From assembly GCA_910592205.1 (NCBI GenBank), contig CAJVPJ010000229.1, forward strand, positions 1 through 33,381: a DNA stretch of 33,381 nt, given 5' to 3'. This stretch comes from Paraglomus occultum. Lineage: Eukaryota; Glomeromycota; Glomeromycetes; Paraglomerales; Paraglomeraceae. Below, piece by piece: positions 1 to 12,545 of this stretch (positions are counted from its first letter, which is position 1; each line of letters begins with the position of its first letter). The translations under genes and the position numbers were made by a program. The notes below the pieces were generated by a model. The model ran no database searches, was not told the DNA's origin, and saw only the letters and a program-made list of their open reading frames with translations.

Positions 1-1798
1 ATATAAGATTATGTCTATTACTATTACTATATATAAAATATTAATATAAAACTAATTTACATTAAATCCACCATGGAACCCAAGAATTACAGCACTATTA
101 GAAACATGCTAAAAAAAGCTCAAGGAGAAAAAATTGCTCCCTATGTTTTTAAAATCAATAATACCAGGAATATCTAGATCAAGGGAAAAAATTCACTTAT
201 GAAATTTACCAAGAATAAGAAGAACGAAAAATAATAAACAATAAACGAAGATTAATCCAAACTTATGACGAACCAAGAAAAACCGAAAACTTGAAGAAAG
301 GTAAAGACAAAGCAGTTAATGTAAAAGGCCTCCGTTGACCGAATGAAAAATTGAAGACTGCTTAATATTAAGCACATCCACTGAGCTCTGACACAATTGA
401 AATTAAATATAAAAGCAAAAATATTTCAATTTTTTCATAAGCATAAATTTTATTATTTCGATTATTGAATGCGCAATCTTGAAATATAAATAACGTAAAG
501 CACCAGAGTGATTGCATGGGAGAAAATACTCGGACCCAAAGTCATTGATAAGTATAACCTATTAGTTTGGTCACTCTAGTACAAATTTTTAAAATTCATT
601 ATCTTCTTTACTACTACTATTGTTGATAATATTATATTGTCACTATCATCTATTTTTTTATTTTATTAATTCATTCTTTGATAGCTTCTAGTGTTCTCTT
701 CCTCAGATTTATTTTTCATTTGTAAAAAATTTTCAACATGGAGGCTGCAATGCCTTTTCCTTTGCATAGCTTGCATATTTCAATTACCATTTGATTAAAT
801 AAAAAATTCGAGTCCAATTTGAGCCTTTTGTCAAATAATATTTTAAAGCTTATTCGGTTTCTGATGGATAGTCACGTTGGCCAATTTGTCTGGTAGACTT
901 AGGTTTTTTTTCAGCTCCATAAATTGATCACTTCATCAATTTTCTGATTTATAATATGCAGCTGATCTTTGTGAATTTTGTGAATCAAAAAGTTTTTGCA
1001 GTTTGGCTTTATTACTATTTCAAGCCGTTCAGGCAATTATTGATAGTATTTCACAAGAGGAATATCATAAAGTCTTTTGAAAGTTGGCATAAAAGGTTGC
1101 AAAAATGTATAGATGTTGAAGGAGACTATGTTAACAATAAACGCGAAAGCTTTACATTTACGTATTGCAGGGATTATTTTTCGATTGACTAAGATTGCGT
1201 TAAATTTATTTCTCATCCGAATTGAATGAAACTTTGAACATACATATATCAAACCATTCTAAACACAATTTGTTAGCGCCGTATTTGAGTTTAACATAGG
1301 GCAACTGTTTCATCCGTCAATAATTTCTCAATGCCATTTTCCGAAACCGTGTAGTTGATTTCGACTTTCACAAATGATCAAACGTAGAAGACAAAATCGG
1401 CGAAACTGTTAGACTGACTTCAATTATTTGGTTAAGCAGAGAAAATAAATGTTAATCAACACAAGTTACAACACTATACGTAAAATTGGTATTGCGAGCA
1501 AGTTTAATTAGTGCATGAAGTACAATTACATTAGTAAATTTTTGCGTGCGGAATTTGACGTATGATTTACAAAATCTTGTGTTACCTGGTCATTACTAAT
1601 ACATGTCCCACATAAATCGGAGGTATGGCGCATGTGACACCAAGCGCAGCTGCGCATGCTTGCGTACATATAAACAATTCGGTGTATATTATAATTATCG
1701 GAATACATGCTCCGTCCATTTCTCAATGTGTTATAAAATCACGTAAATCGATAGCTTTCCTCTGTCGTTAATTGAAGTTAATCTCTGTTACAGCAGAC
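1..1798. other. AT-rich spacer without a supported gene
   Basis: This stretch precedes the first Hsp70-like gene. Open frames are short (under about 80 codons), overlap on both strands, have no recognisable motif and no convincing splice-linked partners. A few short runs, such as one on the minus strand near 1310-1385, read like decayed coding sequence, but I cannot assign a family. The last few hundred bases must hold the promoter and 5' UTR of the gene starting at 1799. I see no clear heat-shock element array. Confidence 0.6.
502..580. repeat. Short inverted repeat, possible MITE remnant
   Basis: Arms ACCAGAGTGA (502-511) and TCACTCTAGT (571-580) are inverted copies matching at 9 of 10 positions and enclose about 59 bp. 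No clear target duplication is visible. It could be chance. Confidence 0.25.
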
Positions 1799-4358
1799 AT
1801 GAGCACATTCACCACCCCAAATTTGGCCGAGAAAGACATTCGCGTAGTAGTAGGAATCGGTATGTTTTCAATATTTGCGGCTTCTATCGATGTAATTATT
1901 TATATCGTTACTGATAATTATACGCTTTCAATGTTTTCAATTGATTTAGATTTTGGAACAACATTTTCGGGTCAATATTGTTGACTATTTTATAGGCAGC
2001 TATTTGATATGATTCTAATATCTGATTTTCATCTGTAACCAGGTTTTGCACTTGCCAATAAAGCAAATCCGGGTATAATCGAAACGCACGAGACATGGTA
2101 TTTTAGAATTGTTTTGTTGCAGTTTTGTAGCGAGACGTAAATCTTTTCGCACTTAGATTGTTATAATTTCTTTAGGCCGGATCGCAAAGGTCATCTAAAG
2201 ACTAACACCGCTTTACAGTATGATGAGAAATGGAATGTAACCAAATGGGGCGCCCCGGCTCTGGCCTCGAGGCCTAAAAGAAAGAAAAACTCTGCTGCTG
2301 CCGTTGAGACAAAACCAGTTGAATTGTTTAAGTTACATCTTGGCGAAATAGAACACTCCAAGAAGCCTCCATTGCCAATCGGATTAGATTTCAGGAAAGC
2401 AATAACGGACTATCTGCGTCAATTGTCAAAGGTATCATGGGTTTTTATCTATAATGTATATTCTGATGACAGTTTTACTCTACTTCTACCTGCTCTAAAT
2501 AATGTGGGCTTTTATTAATCTAAGCTTATAAAAGATACGCTCAAAACCAGGTGGCCGGGTCTTGAGTTTGACAGGCATGTGTTGAAAGTGATGACAGTAC
2601 CTGCAGAGTATAATGAAAAGGCGAGATATACATTGAGAACGTGTGCATACGAAGCGGGTCTTATTGACACTATGAATTCAGAACATTTGGAATTTACCCC
2701 TGAACGTACGAGACTTGTTTGTATTGAGACTTTGTTACATACTTTTTTATGTTATTCCCATAGTGTTTTTGAAACTGTTATGGCTCTCCTGATAACATGA
2801 TTAGAATGTTGATTATCAACTATGTCTTAATTATTCCAGCCGAAGCAGCCGCAATATATTGTATTAAAGTGCTCAAGGAACATTCACTTCAAAAAGAAAG
2901 TAAGTAATAAAATATTTGGTCCGTTATTGCCCTCACGTATCCAGTTAGTAGAAAGCAAAGGATTCAGCATACAGCTTCTGTTTTTCCAGACATTCTACTG
3001 GTCTTAATGATTTTCCTCATGTTATTGATATCACAGATTCCTTTTTAATTGTCGATTGCGGGGGAGGAACGGTGGATTTGACAGTTCGTATACTGAAAGA
3101 GAACAACAAATTAACTGAACTAACAGAGAGAACAGGCGATTTCTGCGGCGGATCATATGTAGACAAGGAATTTCTCAAATATCTCGAGAAACAAATAGGG
3201 TCAGCAGCAATGAGAATGTTGGAAGAGAAACATTATGCTCAATTACAATATCTAGTGCAAGAATTCTGTGCAATCGTCAAATTAGAATTCGATGGGAATA
3301 ATGGTTTTGGAACTAAAGAGATAGATCTCGAAGAGGTTTGCCCAGTATTAAAACAGTATGTGACTGGGGATATGAGAGATAGCATGGAAGAGCAAGAGTG
3401 GATGATTCAATTGGATCATAATACAGTCAAAGGATTCTTCGACCCAGTCGTAGAAAAAATTATCACTTTGATTGAGAATCAATTATCGGCTGCTAAAAAT
3501 AATATTTCTGCGATGTTTATGGTTGGCGGATTTTCGGAATCTAAATATCTGTTTAAAAGAGTAAAGCAAAAGTTTGATGCGCGGGTGCCAATCATAGCTA
3601 TACCATCTGACCCAATAGCGGCTGTAGTACGTGGGGCTGTATTATATGGTAAACAAGAAAACAAGATCGAATATGCCTACATCGTCAAATCAGACTGTAT
3701 TCGACACGTTTGATTATCAATATAATAATCGTTGCATGATTTTGAATGTAGGAATGAATATGGCTACAATAGAGACACGCGTGCTTAAGCGCACGTACGG
3801 CTTGCGTCTTGCTACCAGGTGGAAGAAAGGTGATCCAATCGAACGTAAAACTGAAACGGGACGCATTAAGTACTTCAAGAGGATAGTAAAACGGGGAACT
3901 GAAGTCCCGGTTGATGCCAGTTTTTTCCAAGGCGTGCATCCATCTTATCCGGAGCAGACTGAAATGGATTTCCATATTTACACAACACCAAATGAAGATG
4001 GAAAATACTGTGATGATGACGAAATGGAGCACTTTGGATCAATGACTATTGTAAGTTGATGAGGGAGCTTGAGTGTTTAATTGAGAGCCGGTGAAATAAG
4101 GGAGTTTAGAGGAATGGTCTTGATAATAAAAAGTTGTTAGAGTCAACAGGGTTTATTACAATTGATATTAAAACAATGAACAGGAGATTCACTTTATTGC
4201 ACATCCTTTTCTTTTTGTAGGAATTGCCAGACGTTCATCTTGGACTTAACAGGAGTGTTGACTTTACGCTAACGTTTGGACGGATGGAAACGAAAGCAAT
4301 AGCACGTAATAAAGGCAATGGGAAAACATATGAAACAAAGTTTAGATTAATACTATAA
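1799..4358 (+). CDS. HSPA12-like Hsp70 family ATPase (copy A)
   Basis: Nine exons give an uninterrupted 560-residue product: 1799-1859, 1950-1970, 2043-2097, 2176-2431, 2525-2705, 2840-2899, 3037-3648, 3752-4050, 4221-4358. All junctions keep frame. The phosphate-1 loop DFGTTFSG lies at about residue 21. The HSPA12-type phosphate-2 loop DCGGGTVD is at about 218, and the adenosine motif VGGFSES at about 380. These define an actin/Hsp70 ATPase fold. A region of about 150 residues follows, in place of a canonical Hsp70 substrate-binding domain and EEVD tail. Such divergent Hsp70s are presumably cytosolic, and their clients are unknown. The start was chosen because it opens directly into the phosphate-1 loop. 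The gene is convergent with a second copy ending 125 bp away. The 3' site before exon 5 is an AAG. Family assignment is firm; the cellular role is not known. Confidence 0.93.
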
Positions 4359-4483
4359 TGTATATGTTATATATTATATATATTAAAAAATTTCATATTT
4401 TGCAAATAGCACGCATTCGTTGTTACTGGTTTGGTTGTCTATTATTTCTCATTGGTTGGCTATTATACAATAAATGAGTTAAA

Positions 4484-6877
4484 TTAAAACTCGAGATCGA
4501 AAGTCGTCTGGTAAATTTGTCCGTTTCTGATATTCTGTGCGGTTGCCTTGACTTCCATTGCTCCAAACGTCAAGGTGAACTGTATTAATCGATCTTTACC
4601 CAGATGGGGATCTGGCAGGTCAATCTTCATCTTGCCCAACATCCGCATGCCATTTTCATCACAATACTTTGCAGTCAGAGCAGGAGTAACATATATATTG
4701 AAATTCATGTCTGTCTGATTCGGATTCACAGGTCCAGCTGTGTATTGAAATTTTTGATTGACAGCGACTTCGGTACCACGGCGAGCCAGTTGATGAAACT
4801 TGAATAGCCGGCCTTGTGGAGTCCTACGCTCGGGTGGATCACCAGGCTCCCAACGAGCACTGACTTCCACACCGTAGCTCCATTTCAAAACACGCGTCTT
4901 GACAGTAGACATATTGAGACCTATGTTTGAGAAACGAAGTTTCATTAATAACCATGCATAATTCTATTCACGAACACAAAGATTATGTATCGGAAATGTT
5001 CAAATATGCATACCATATGACAAAGCACCGCGAACAACAGCTGCTATTGGATGTTTAGGAACAGCAATCACTGGAACCAATCTTCCAAATGTTGCTCTAA
5101 CACGCGCCTGCAAATATTGCGATTCGCCGAAACCGCCAACAAGAAACATACAACTACACGGAGTATCCGATGCATTCAGTTGTCTGTCAATCAACGTAAT
5201 AATCTTGTTCACCACTGGGTCGAACATCTTCTTTACGTCGTCATAGGTCATTTCCACGATCCAATCGACGTCATCTAATTCTGCATGCGCTTTTTCAGTC
5301 ATGTATTGCATCACAGCTGGACACACACGCTCAATGTCCAATTCTTTAGTTCTGAATTCGCTTGGGTTTCCGTTGAATGAGAACTTGACTTTGGTACAAA
5401 ACTGTTGTACCAAATATTGCAATTGACCGTAATGATTCGTTTTAAGCTGATTCATGGCCTCGAATCCAAGTTTGCGGCCTAGAAATTTTAGAAATTCTCT
5501 ATCAACAAAAGAACTGCCACACAATTCTCCTGATCTTTCTGTTATTTCTCCAAGTTGATTATCTGGCAATAATCGTCTAGTAGTCAGGTCTACCGTTCCA
5601 CCACCACAATCAACAATCATAAAGGACGCTACAAGTAGAATATACTGTTAATATAGACATTGAAACAAATAGCAAATTCCGTAACCGCGCTTACCTCCTG
5701 GCATTAACTCGTGCTCTTTGAGAATAGAGATACAATGTATTGCAGCAGCCTCAGGCTCGGTCGTAAATTCCAATAAATCTGATCGTAGCGTTTCTATAAG
5801 TCCAGCGTGAAAGGCACAAGCTCTCATAACTGCTTTTGCCTCCTCTAAAACATATCAACAGGGTGAGATAGAAAGTTTTATAGTATTTTCAAGAAGCATA
5901 AGTAATATACCTGTCCATTCTGCAGGCACTGTCAACACAACTCTGGTATAAATATAAAATAAATTATATTAGTTGACTCGCTTGTTAACAAACATGTATG
6001 AACAAACACTCTACGAATGTTCTCTAGCTAATGTAATCACTCAACCTGACTTGTTGTGGAAATCTAATTCCTGGCCACCGAGAAGCCAATGTCTCTTTTA
6101 TCAACTAATAACAATAACAGATTCATTCAATTAAATGCATTATTTTGAATCAAATCTACACGTTAGCCATACTTTAGCCATTTCACCAAGATAGTCTGTT
6201 ATCGCTCTCTTAAAGTCTAATCCTGGGGGTAAAGGAGGCATTTCTCCTCCTGCATCAGACGCAAGATAAAGCTTGAACAATTCAACTGGTTTGGCATGGT
6301 GTGCATTATTCGCATCCCGTTTCCTTAGTTTTTTCACTGGCTCTTGTGCTAATGCTGGATATCCCCTATAAACGAAAAGAGTTGGCATGCAAGAGATTAT
6401 AAAGTTATGCACAAGTGAAGACTGAAGAGTCAATTAGTTTTAAATGGCAGATTACCATTTAGTTACGTTCCAATTCTCATCGTATTGAAGGACAGTGTTC
6501 GTTTTAAAAACACCGGTCTGTTCAGGCCTATAATAAAACAAAACGTGCGTAATACGCACAGCGTTAATGACGTGTGATGCAAAATATAAAACAGCAATGT
6601 CAATTACCAGCTGTCATTTGTAACAATCTCTGGGTTTACTTTGTTTGCATATGCAAATCCTGTTAATAGTGAGGTGCCATTTGAGAAGGCGTCAGAACTA
6701 TTTGAACAAACTTAAGTCTAGATTACTGAATGCCGAAAATACCTGAGAAGGTCGTCCCAAAGTCTATACGAGAAATGAATAAAGAATTAAGAACGAACTC
6801 AGTATCTTGTTGAATTGACAACCACTTAATAAGACAGACGTACCGATAGCAACAACTATTCGTATATCTCTATCCAT
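4484..6877 (-). CDS. HSPA12-like Hsp70 family ATPase (copy B)
   Basis: Ten exons in transcript order: 6844-6877, 6743-6763, 6608-6659, 6456-6527, 6173-6365, 6046-6104, 5911-5942, 5695-5844, 5014-5628, 4484-4920. They encode 554 residues without a break. It is homologous to copy A along the whole length. Shared motifs are DFGTTFSG, DCGGGTVD, VGGFGES, the RxGELCGSSFVD-type segment after phosphate 2, and a TRVLKWSYG segment opening the C-terminal part. Six introns are at the same positions as in copy A, including both that flank a 21-nt exon. Three are unique to this copy (after TKW, before VVLTVPAEW, and before EEAKA). Copy A has two that are absent here. The tail-to-tail arrangement suggests an old inverted duplication, and overlapping 3' UTRs are possible. 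The expected function is ATP-driven chaperone-like activity; this is inference from family. Confidence 0.93.
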
Positions 6878-7723
6878 TGTAAATCGTTTCTCTAGATTGC
6901 TCAAGGCTCAAACTGAGTAAGCGCCTTTCTCATGCTGTATCACGCTTTTACGTTTTGTCGTTGGCAGCAAATATCTCCATTTTTGTAGTAGTGAGAACAA
7001 TAAAGTGTGAGCGATAAGGCGGAGTTAATGCTCCGAAAACTTGATACGTCGAAATCAATGCTGAAATTACAGTAATAATAGTAATAGGGGTTTATAGAAG
7101 TGGCACACTGCTGCTTTACTTCTGTTTTAGGTTCTTTGATAGTGTTCTTGCCATGGCAATCAATAACTTGGTACTACAACCGATATACTATTAAAAACTT
7201 TGTACCGTTATCGCGTAATTAGCCAATTTGTTACAAGATTTCATCCATTCGATTATACTCTTCTTCGTGGCGTTTAAAATTTTCCTATTTCCTTCTTACT
7301 TCCGATATACTGTACAACAGAGATCGTCGAGTTTCATTTTCGGGTACGCGATTCCGAGAAAAGCTAAAATGAAAATCAACACTAAACGAACATCAACCAG
7401 TACATCGCATTATATTCTTAGCAAAATTTGTTATTGATGTCCATGGCACACGTTCGCCGTTGCTTTAATGAAAATTTCTCACGAACTTAAGCACCGTAAT
7501 TGTCAACAGAATGCTCATCCCCGCGCAATTTGTATGATGAATTTCTCGTAAAACCGATAATACTAATACATAAACTGTATTTTCTGTATTACAAATTGCC
7601 TTCATTGGCCAATCATAAAGCAACAATTCCCCAATATCTCGGAAAGACACAAAGTTTGATTTATTACGTATACTAAGAAAGATTGAACGTTTCAGTTTTA
7701 TTGCCTAAGACAACTATTTTGGA
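6878..7723. other. Spacer between Hsp70 copy B start and MSH4 end
   Basis: No coding segment is supported here. The part next to 6877 should contain the promoter of Hsp70 copy B, and the part next to 7724 the MSH4 3' UTR. Short open frames at 7228-7437 and 7465-7650 have no motif and no credible splice partners. Confidence 0.6.
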
Positions 7724-10700
7724 TTATATATCGCATTCTATCAAAATTTCCATTTTTTCAATAAATTCTTCTTGCATACGTCTTAAATAATCTTTCAGTG
7801 TTTCTTTGTCCAAACTAGACGACCTTATACTTGAAAGGTGTTGTGCCAACTGGTATATAATAATAGCGCATCCATTCCATCAATAAGTATGGTATGCTTG
7901 GTGGATTTGAAGTAGTCGTGTAATAACCCCGTTTAGATAATTCTTATGCAAACTTACTTGAAGCAAAAGTTTTCTCTTTTGAAGTAATTTATTTGTTTCA
8001 GACCTTTCTCTACCCGCATCTATGAGTTCTTTTAGCTATAATTTAACTATAATTAATTTCAAATGCACCTTTCTTACAATTAATTTGTTTATACAATTTG
8101 TAAATCGCTTACTCTGTAGGATACTTCAGATGCTCTTTGAATGACGTCCTCAGGTAAACCAACCAACTGACCAAATTTCAAACCTATATGTGAAGCAAAA
8201 ATCATGTCAAATAGAATTTCTAAGGTATTCAGCGCCAGTTAACGTATTTTAATGTTGCTCAACATGGGACGCGATTCAATTAACTAACCATAATGTTCTT
8301 CATTGGTGCTACCGTCTTTTATTTTGTATAAATACTTCATGGCTACATCGTTGCTATTTCCGTCAATCTGCGATTACAGCTATTAATTATTAGCCATTTA
8401 TCAATTAAACTATTCGTTTTGTCAGTTTGATTTCTGTTTACCTGCACTTCCAGATGTAAATTCACAACGTTTGCGTACATAGCGAGACTTGTTGTAAGCT
8501 CATGAAAGTGCGTTGCAAAGAATATAAAGGCCTGGTAGAAACATTATAAATCAAGATAAACCCATAACAGCTAACACATCGGCATAGGTTTGTTGTAGAA
8601 CAATACATTGCTTCTCAGTAGTTCCTCACAAACAGCATAAGTTATACCCAATCCATCATGAGTTGAGGTTCCTGAAATTAAATGCAACATAGAATCGTAA
8701 CTTGTCATTATTAAAAATAGACATCAGCATTTTTATCCCACCTCGTCCAAGTTCATCAATAAGGACTAGACTTTTATCAGTAATATTCTGTAAAATATAG
8801 GCAGTCTCCCTCATTTCAAGAATAAAGGTACTCGTATTGTTTTCTATATTAAGTTCATTACATATACATGTGAATAACTATACAAAGATATACAACGTCA
8901 TTGGGTTAATTGTAAACGTTAATGCTAACATAACTTCTATTTAAAAATTACTTACTTGATCCACTATTCTGAATGATGCATATTCGGCTGGAACACTATC
9001 AACAAAATATCCGCTAATTAGTAGTGCAGCAATTGAACGGTTAATCAAACTGCTACGTACAATGACCCAATCTGAGACATGATGCAAATTAAAGCGATTT
9101 GTCTCAAGTATGTACTTTTTCCACTCATATTTGGTCCTGTAATTAGTTGAAAGTTTGTAGTGGAATTTGCATAGGTGTCATTAGGAATGAAGGGATCAAT
9201 GCAGAAATGTTCACAGATCGGGTGGCGACCAGATTTGATTGCTAAGATCTCGGTAAATTCCGGTCTACCTGCAAAAACCAAGGGTTTTCAATTAATATAA
9301 TTCAGCATGTCGTCAACAAATTGTGACTTAAAGACATACACTTACAATAGTTATTAGATACAGTACATTGATGAGCAAGTGAAGTAATCAAATCCAACAT
9401 TGCAATGGATTCAGAAACTTCATAGAGTATATTAATGTTAATACGTATTTCTGATATGAGTTCGGCAATTGCTCTATTAAAGTACATGTCAGTGTCGTTG
9501 TAAAGTGTACATCCCGTATAATAATTAAGATATATCGATGGGTCCGGTTCATTTCACCGACAAAAACTACCGGAAAAGGATAACCTCGAAATAATGTTTG
9601 CCGGTGAAACGAACGCCTCCTGTATCGATACTCACTTGTCAGACAACGTATATACTTCTGCCAACGAAACATTTATCTTGCTATTCATCTTCATCTACTT
9701 AAAAAGATTTTTAGTAGTCCATTTATATGCAAACCGAACATTACAACTTACCAATTCCAGCGTCGTAAAGGTTAATGTCTTTCTTTTCTTTGTAACATTA
9801 ATGAATATAAGCGGCAATTGTCTATGCTCCAAGTTGCTAACTGTAGTAGAAAGGCAGAACCCACTTGATGGGTTAAACTGTATTTTGAGAGGAATATTGT
9901 GCTGCTCTAATTGGAACACCATTAACATTCATATTATCGTTATTGGTAACGGTCACATTCAGTGCGAAAGGATTCATTACCAGTATAACCATTTACGAGT
10001 TCATAGACATCATTTGTTGTTTCTTTGTATGTTTGACGCGCTAAAATGTTGTCAGAATATAATTTATAAATACTGTAGTCTATCTCGCTCTCAATTGATG
10101 TTAATTTATTCTCACCGACGTCCAATAGACCATTAAATCCTGCCTATCATTCACAAATGGACGTTAGAAAGTAGTTTAATGATGTAAATCAAACAGGAAA
10201 TATACCTTTACGGCGTAACATCTTTGATTTCTCAATCCAAGCGAGCTCTTTTGATAGGTAGCGTCTTCATTAATTATATAATTAATTCTTTTTTCGATTG
10301 CGCCGAGTCTTTCGTCTTCTAGTCTCTAAATGAATAATATTGGTTTATATCGATATCGTATTTAGCAAGCTAGTATTTCACTATACGATTAACTATAACA
10401 TTACTTGTCTTGTGTCCGTTAAGAGTATACTCTGACACGAAGCAAGTGCCGTGCGTAGTGATGTGATTGACTGGATTGTATGTTTGAGTATAATTATATT
10501 ATTGATATTTTGTTCAGCATGTTTAGCTGGTTGTTTCTGCGGTACTTTAATGAGCTACGAACAAGAGAGGACTATCAGTAACAATAGACATCATAGTTTC
10601 GTTCCGCTACGCAACGTACTGCTGTGATAAGATGATCCACATCCTGAAATAATTTGAGAGCTGTAAATACTCAATTGTTAGTGTGAATTCGTATTTGTTA

Positions 10701-12545
10701 TTAATATCAATTGCTCAAATCCTACATGTTTGGATGGAGAAGAATAAATCCTACATATAATTATACATTATTAAAATGAGATTTATGTTAATTTCCATGG
10801 ATTAGTATACGACAACTATACCTCATTATTAATGAGTTCTATAACACGTAGATAAATATTTATTGTATAAAGCGAAAATATTAGTTTATATAGGACTGTA
10901 GAATTTGCACACGTCAATGCTTACGCATGCATCATCTTACCTTCAACAGAGTCTAACCGAGCATTTATGATGTCAACATCTATTAAGGAATATTTAGGTT
11001 TATGCAGCAACCATATCGCGTTCCAATAGACTTTTAACTTACTTGTGAGTGGCTGCAAAATGTTAATGCGTAGTAACCTAGCTGTAATATTCAATATAAA
11101 AAAATATTATTAACATCTTCTGTATTATTATTAACAGTATCATATAAACATAGGATATTATTACCTCCCATTGAAGTACACGTGTGGTTCAAGACGCCTA
11201 TTATTTAAATTTAGAAAATTTGGTAACGAACTTATTTAAGCAAAAGAATTCTATTCATAGTACTCGTTGCATGTTACCATATAGAGTGTAATTATTATGA
11301 GTTTTTGAAATGTTATGGATTAGTTCCAAATTTCGCGCGGTTACACTATCTATAATATAGATTTAATCGGTATTAGTCAAACCAAAATTACGTAACAATG
11401 ACAAAATATATGTGCCCACCAATCATCATTGTTCCTTCGCAACCGCGGTATCTGAATCTAAGCGATTGGTTAGTAAAGAAAACATGTTGCTGATTCTCAA
11501 TATATCTAAAAAGGAACATTCAAATAATTAATAGACAAGTAAACTGAATGGATGCGAGTTTACACGTTATTACTTCAGAGCGGCGGCGGTGGCAGCAAGA
11601 CAATAAAACCTATATACAAACGGTATGTATTTTGTTCAAATGTTATTCAAATTGAATATTAATATCAAAATACTCCTTACTTTGTGCTAAGTCCGAGTAT
11701 CAAAGTGCTTGCTTCATCTTCGATGCTGTACTAAATTTTGAAACACAATAATGTTTGTATTCATTAAGCTTTTGATTGTGCAATATTTCTTACTCACCTG
11801 TTTTATATAATTTAACCCTAACGATATAACGCGTGTTGTTAATATTGCCATCCGTCTATTACAGTATTAACTTCGATATCTTACCAACAGCATTGTTAAA
11901 AAGTCTTCTTCCAATTGGAACTATGGATGTAGCTATTGCATTCTCCTCTAATATCTTAACTAATTTGGATTTTGACGGTTCGACTGCCGTATTTGATACA
12001 ACAATCTGTGGAATTAATTACGATTATAAGACGTATACCGCAGTTTTAGTTCATAAATTTAACGTGCAATTAAACATACTTCATACGGTTGATATACGCT
12101 TATTTTATGAAGTGTTTTTGCGTAAGTTTGCGAGTCCGCGATCTAATATGTATTAACAATGATGGCCATCAAAAACCGCGTACAACTTATTAACATTGCA
12201 ATGTATCAAAATCACACCTGTGACAATATGCATTCACTTGTCTTCACGTCAATAAAACACATTCCAACCTCACTTGCAACACCTTTAAGCAAGATGACCA
12301 TCAATAAAGAACATTATTTATTGTTTTCAAAATTTAATTTATTATTTATAACCTCTTCCTTCAATGATGGCCACAACAAACGAACTGCTTTCATCACGCG
12401 TCGCTCCAACTGTACGAGTAGATGCTGATGTTGTCAGTCCAGTCCTAGACCTTATTGCTGGAATACTGGAAGAGATTTCCAAATCATCTTCTTGATCGTT
12501 AAATGATATAATCCCAGGACAAAGAAGAGATGATAGGACTGACAT
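7724..12545 (-). CDS. MSH4: MutS homologue 4, meiosis-specific (29 exons, one apparent frameshift)
   Basis: Exons, 5' to 3': 12353-12545, 12218-12282, 11798-12005, 11681-11730, 11574-11609, 11420-11505, 11278-11349, 11165-11197, 11043-11081, 10941-10979, 10822-10838, 10726-10750, 10620-10660, 10405-10554, 10206-10325, 10116-10143, 9981-10040, 9752-9906, 9636-9694, 9346-9473, 9061-9268, 8956-8995, 8742-8877, 8607-8671, 8442-8531, 8289-8367, 8113-8183, 7958-8035, 7724-7849. The product is about 831 residues. Conserved MSH4 landmarks in order are [43 protein letters not shown], Walker [10 protein letters not shown] (about residue 580), [13 protein letters not shown], Walker [11 protein letters not shown] (about 660), FATHFHEL, and a C-terminal dimerisation helix. 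The N-terminal mismatch-binding domain is absent, as is usual for MSH4. With MSH5 this protein clamps meiotic recombination intermediates and promotes crossovers. Exon 3 has one extra base near 11861. All other junctions hold frame. Confidence 0.93.

Noticed and set aside
1037-1252. Minus-strand 71-codon frame and its plus-strand overlap at 956-1192
   Set aside because: AT-driven open frames with no motif and no splice partners.
9594-10136. 180-codon plus-strand open frame
   Set aside because: It lies antisense over MSH4 exons and introns, has no motif, and the minus-strand MSH4 reading is decisive.
11833-12156. 107-codon plus-strand open frame
   Set aside because: Antisense to MSH4 exon 3 and intron 2, no recognisable domain.
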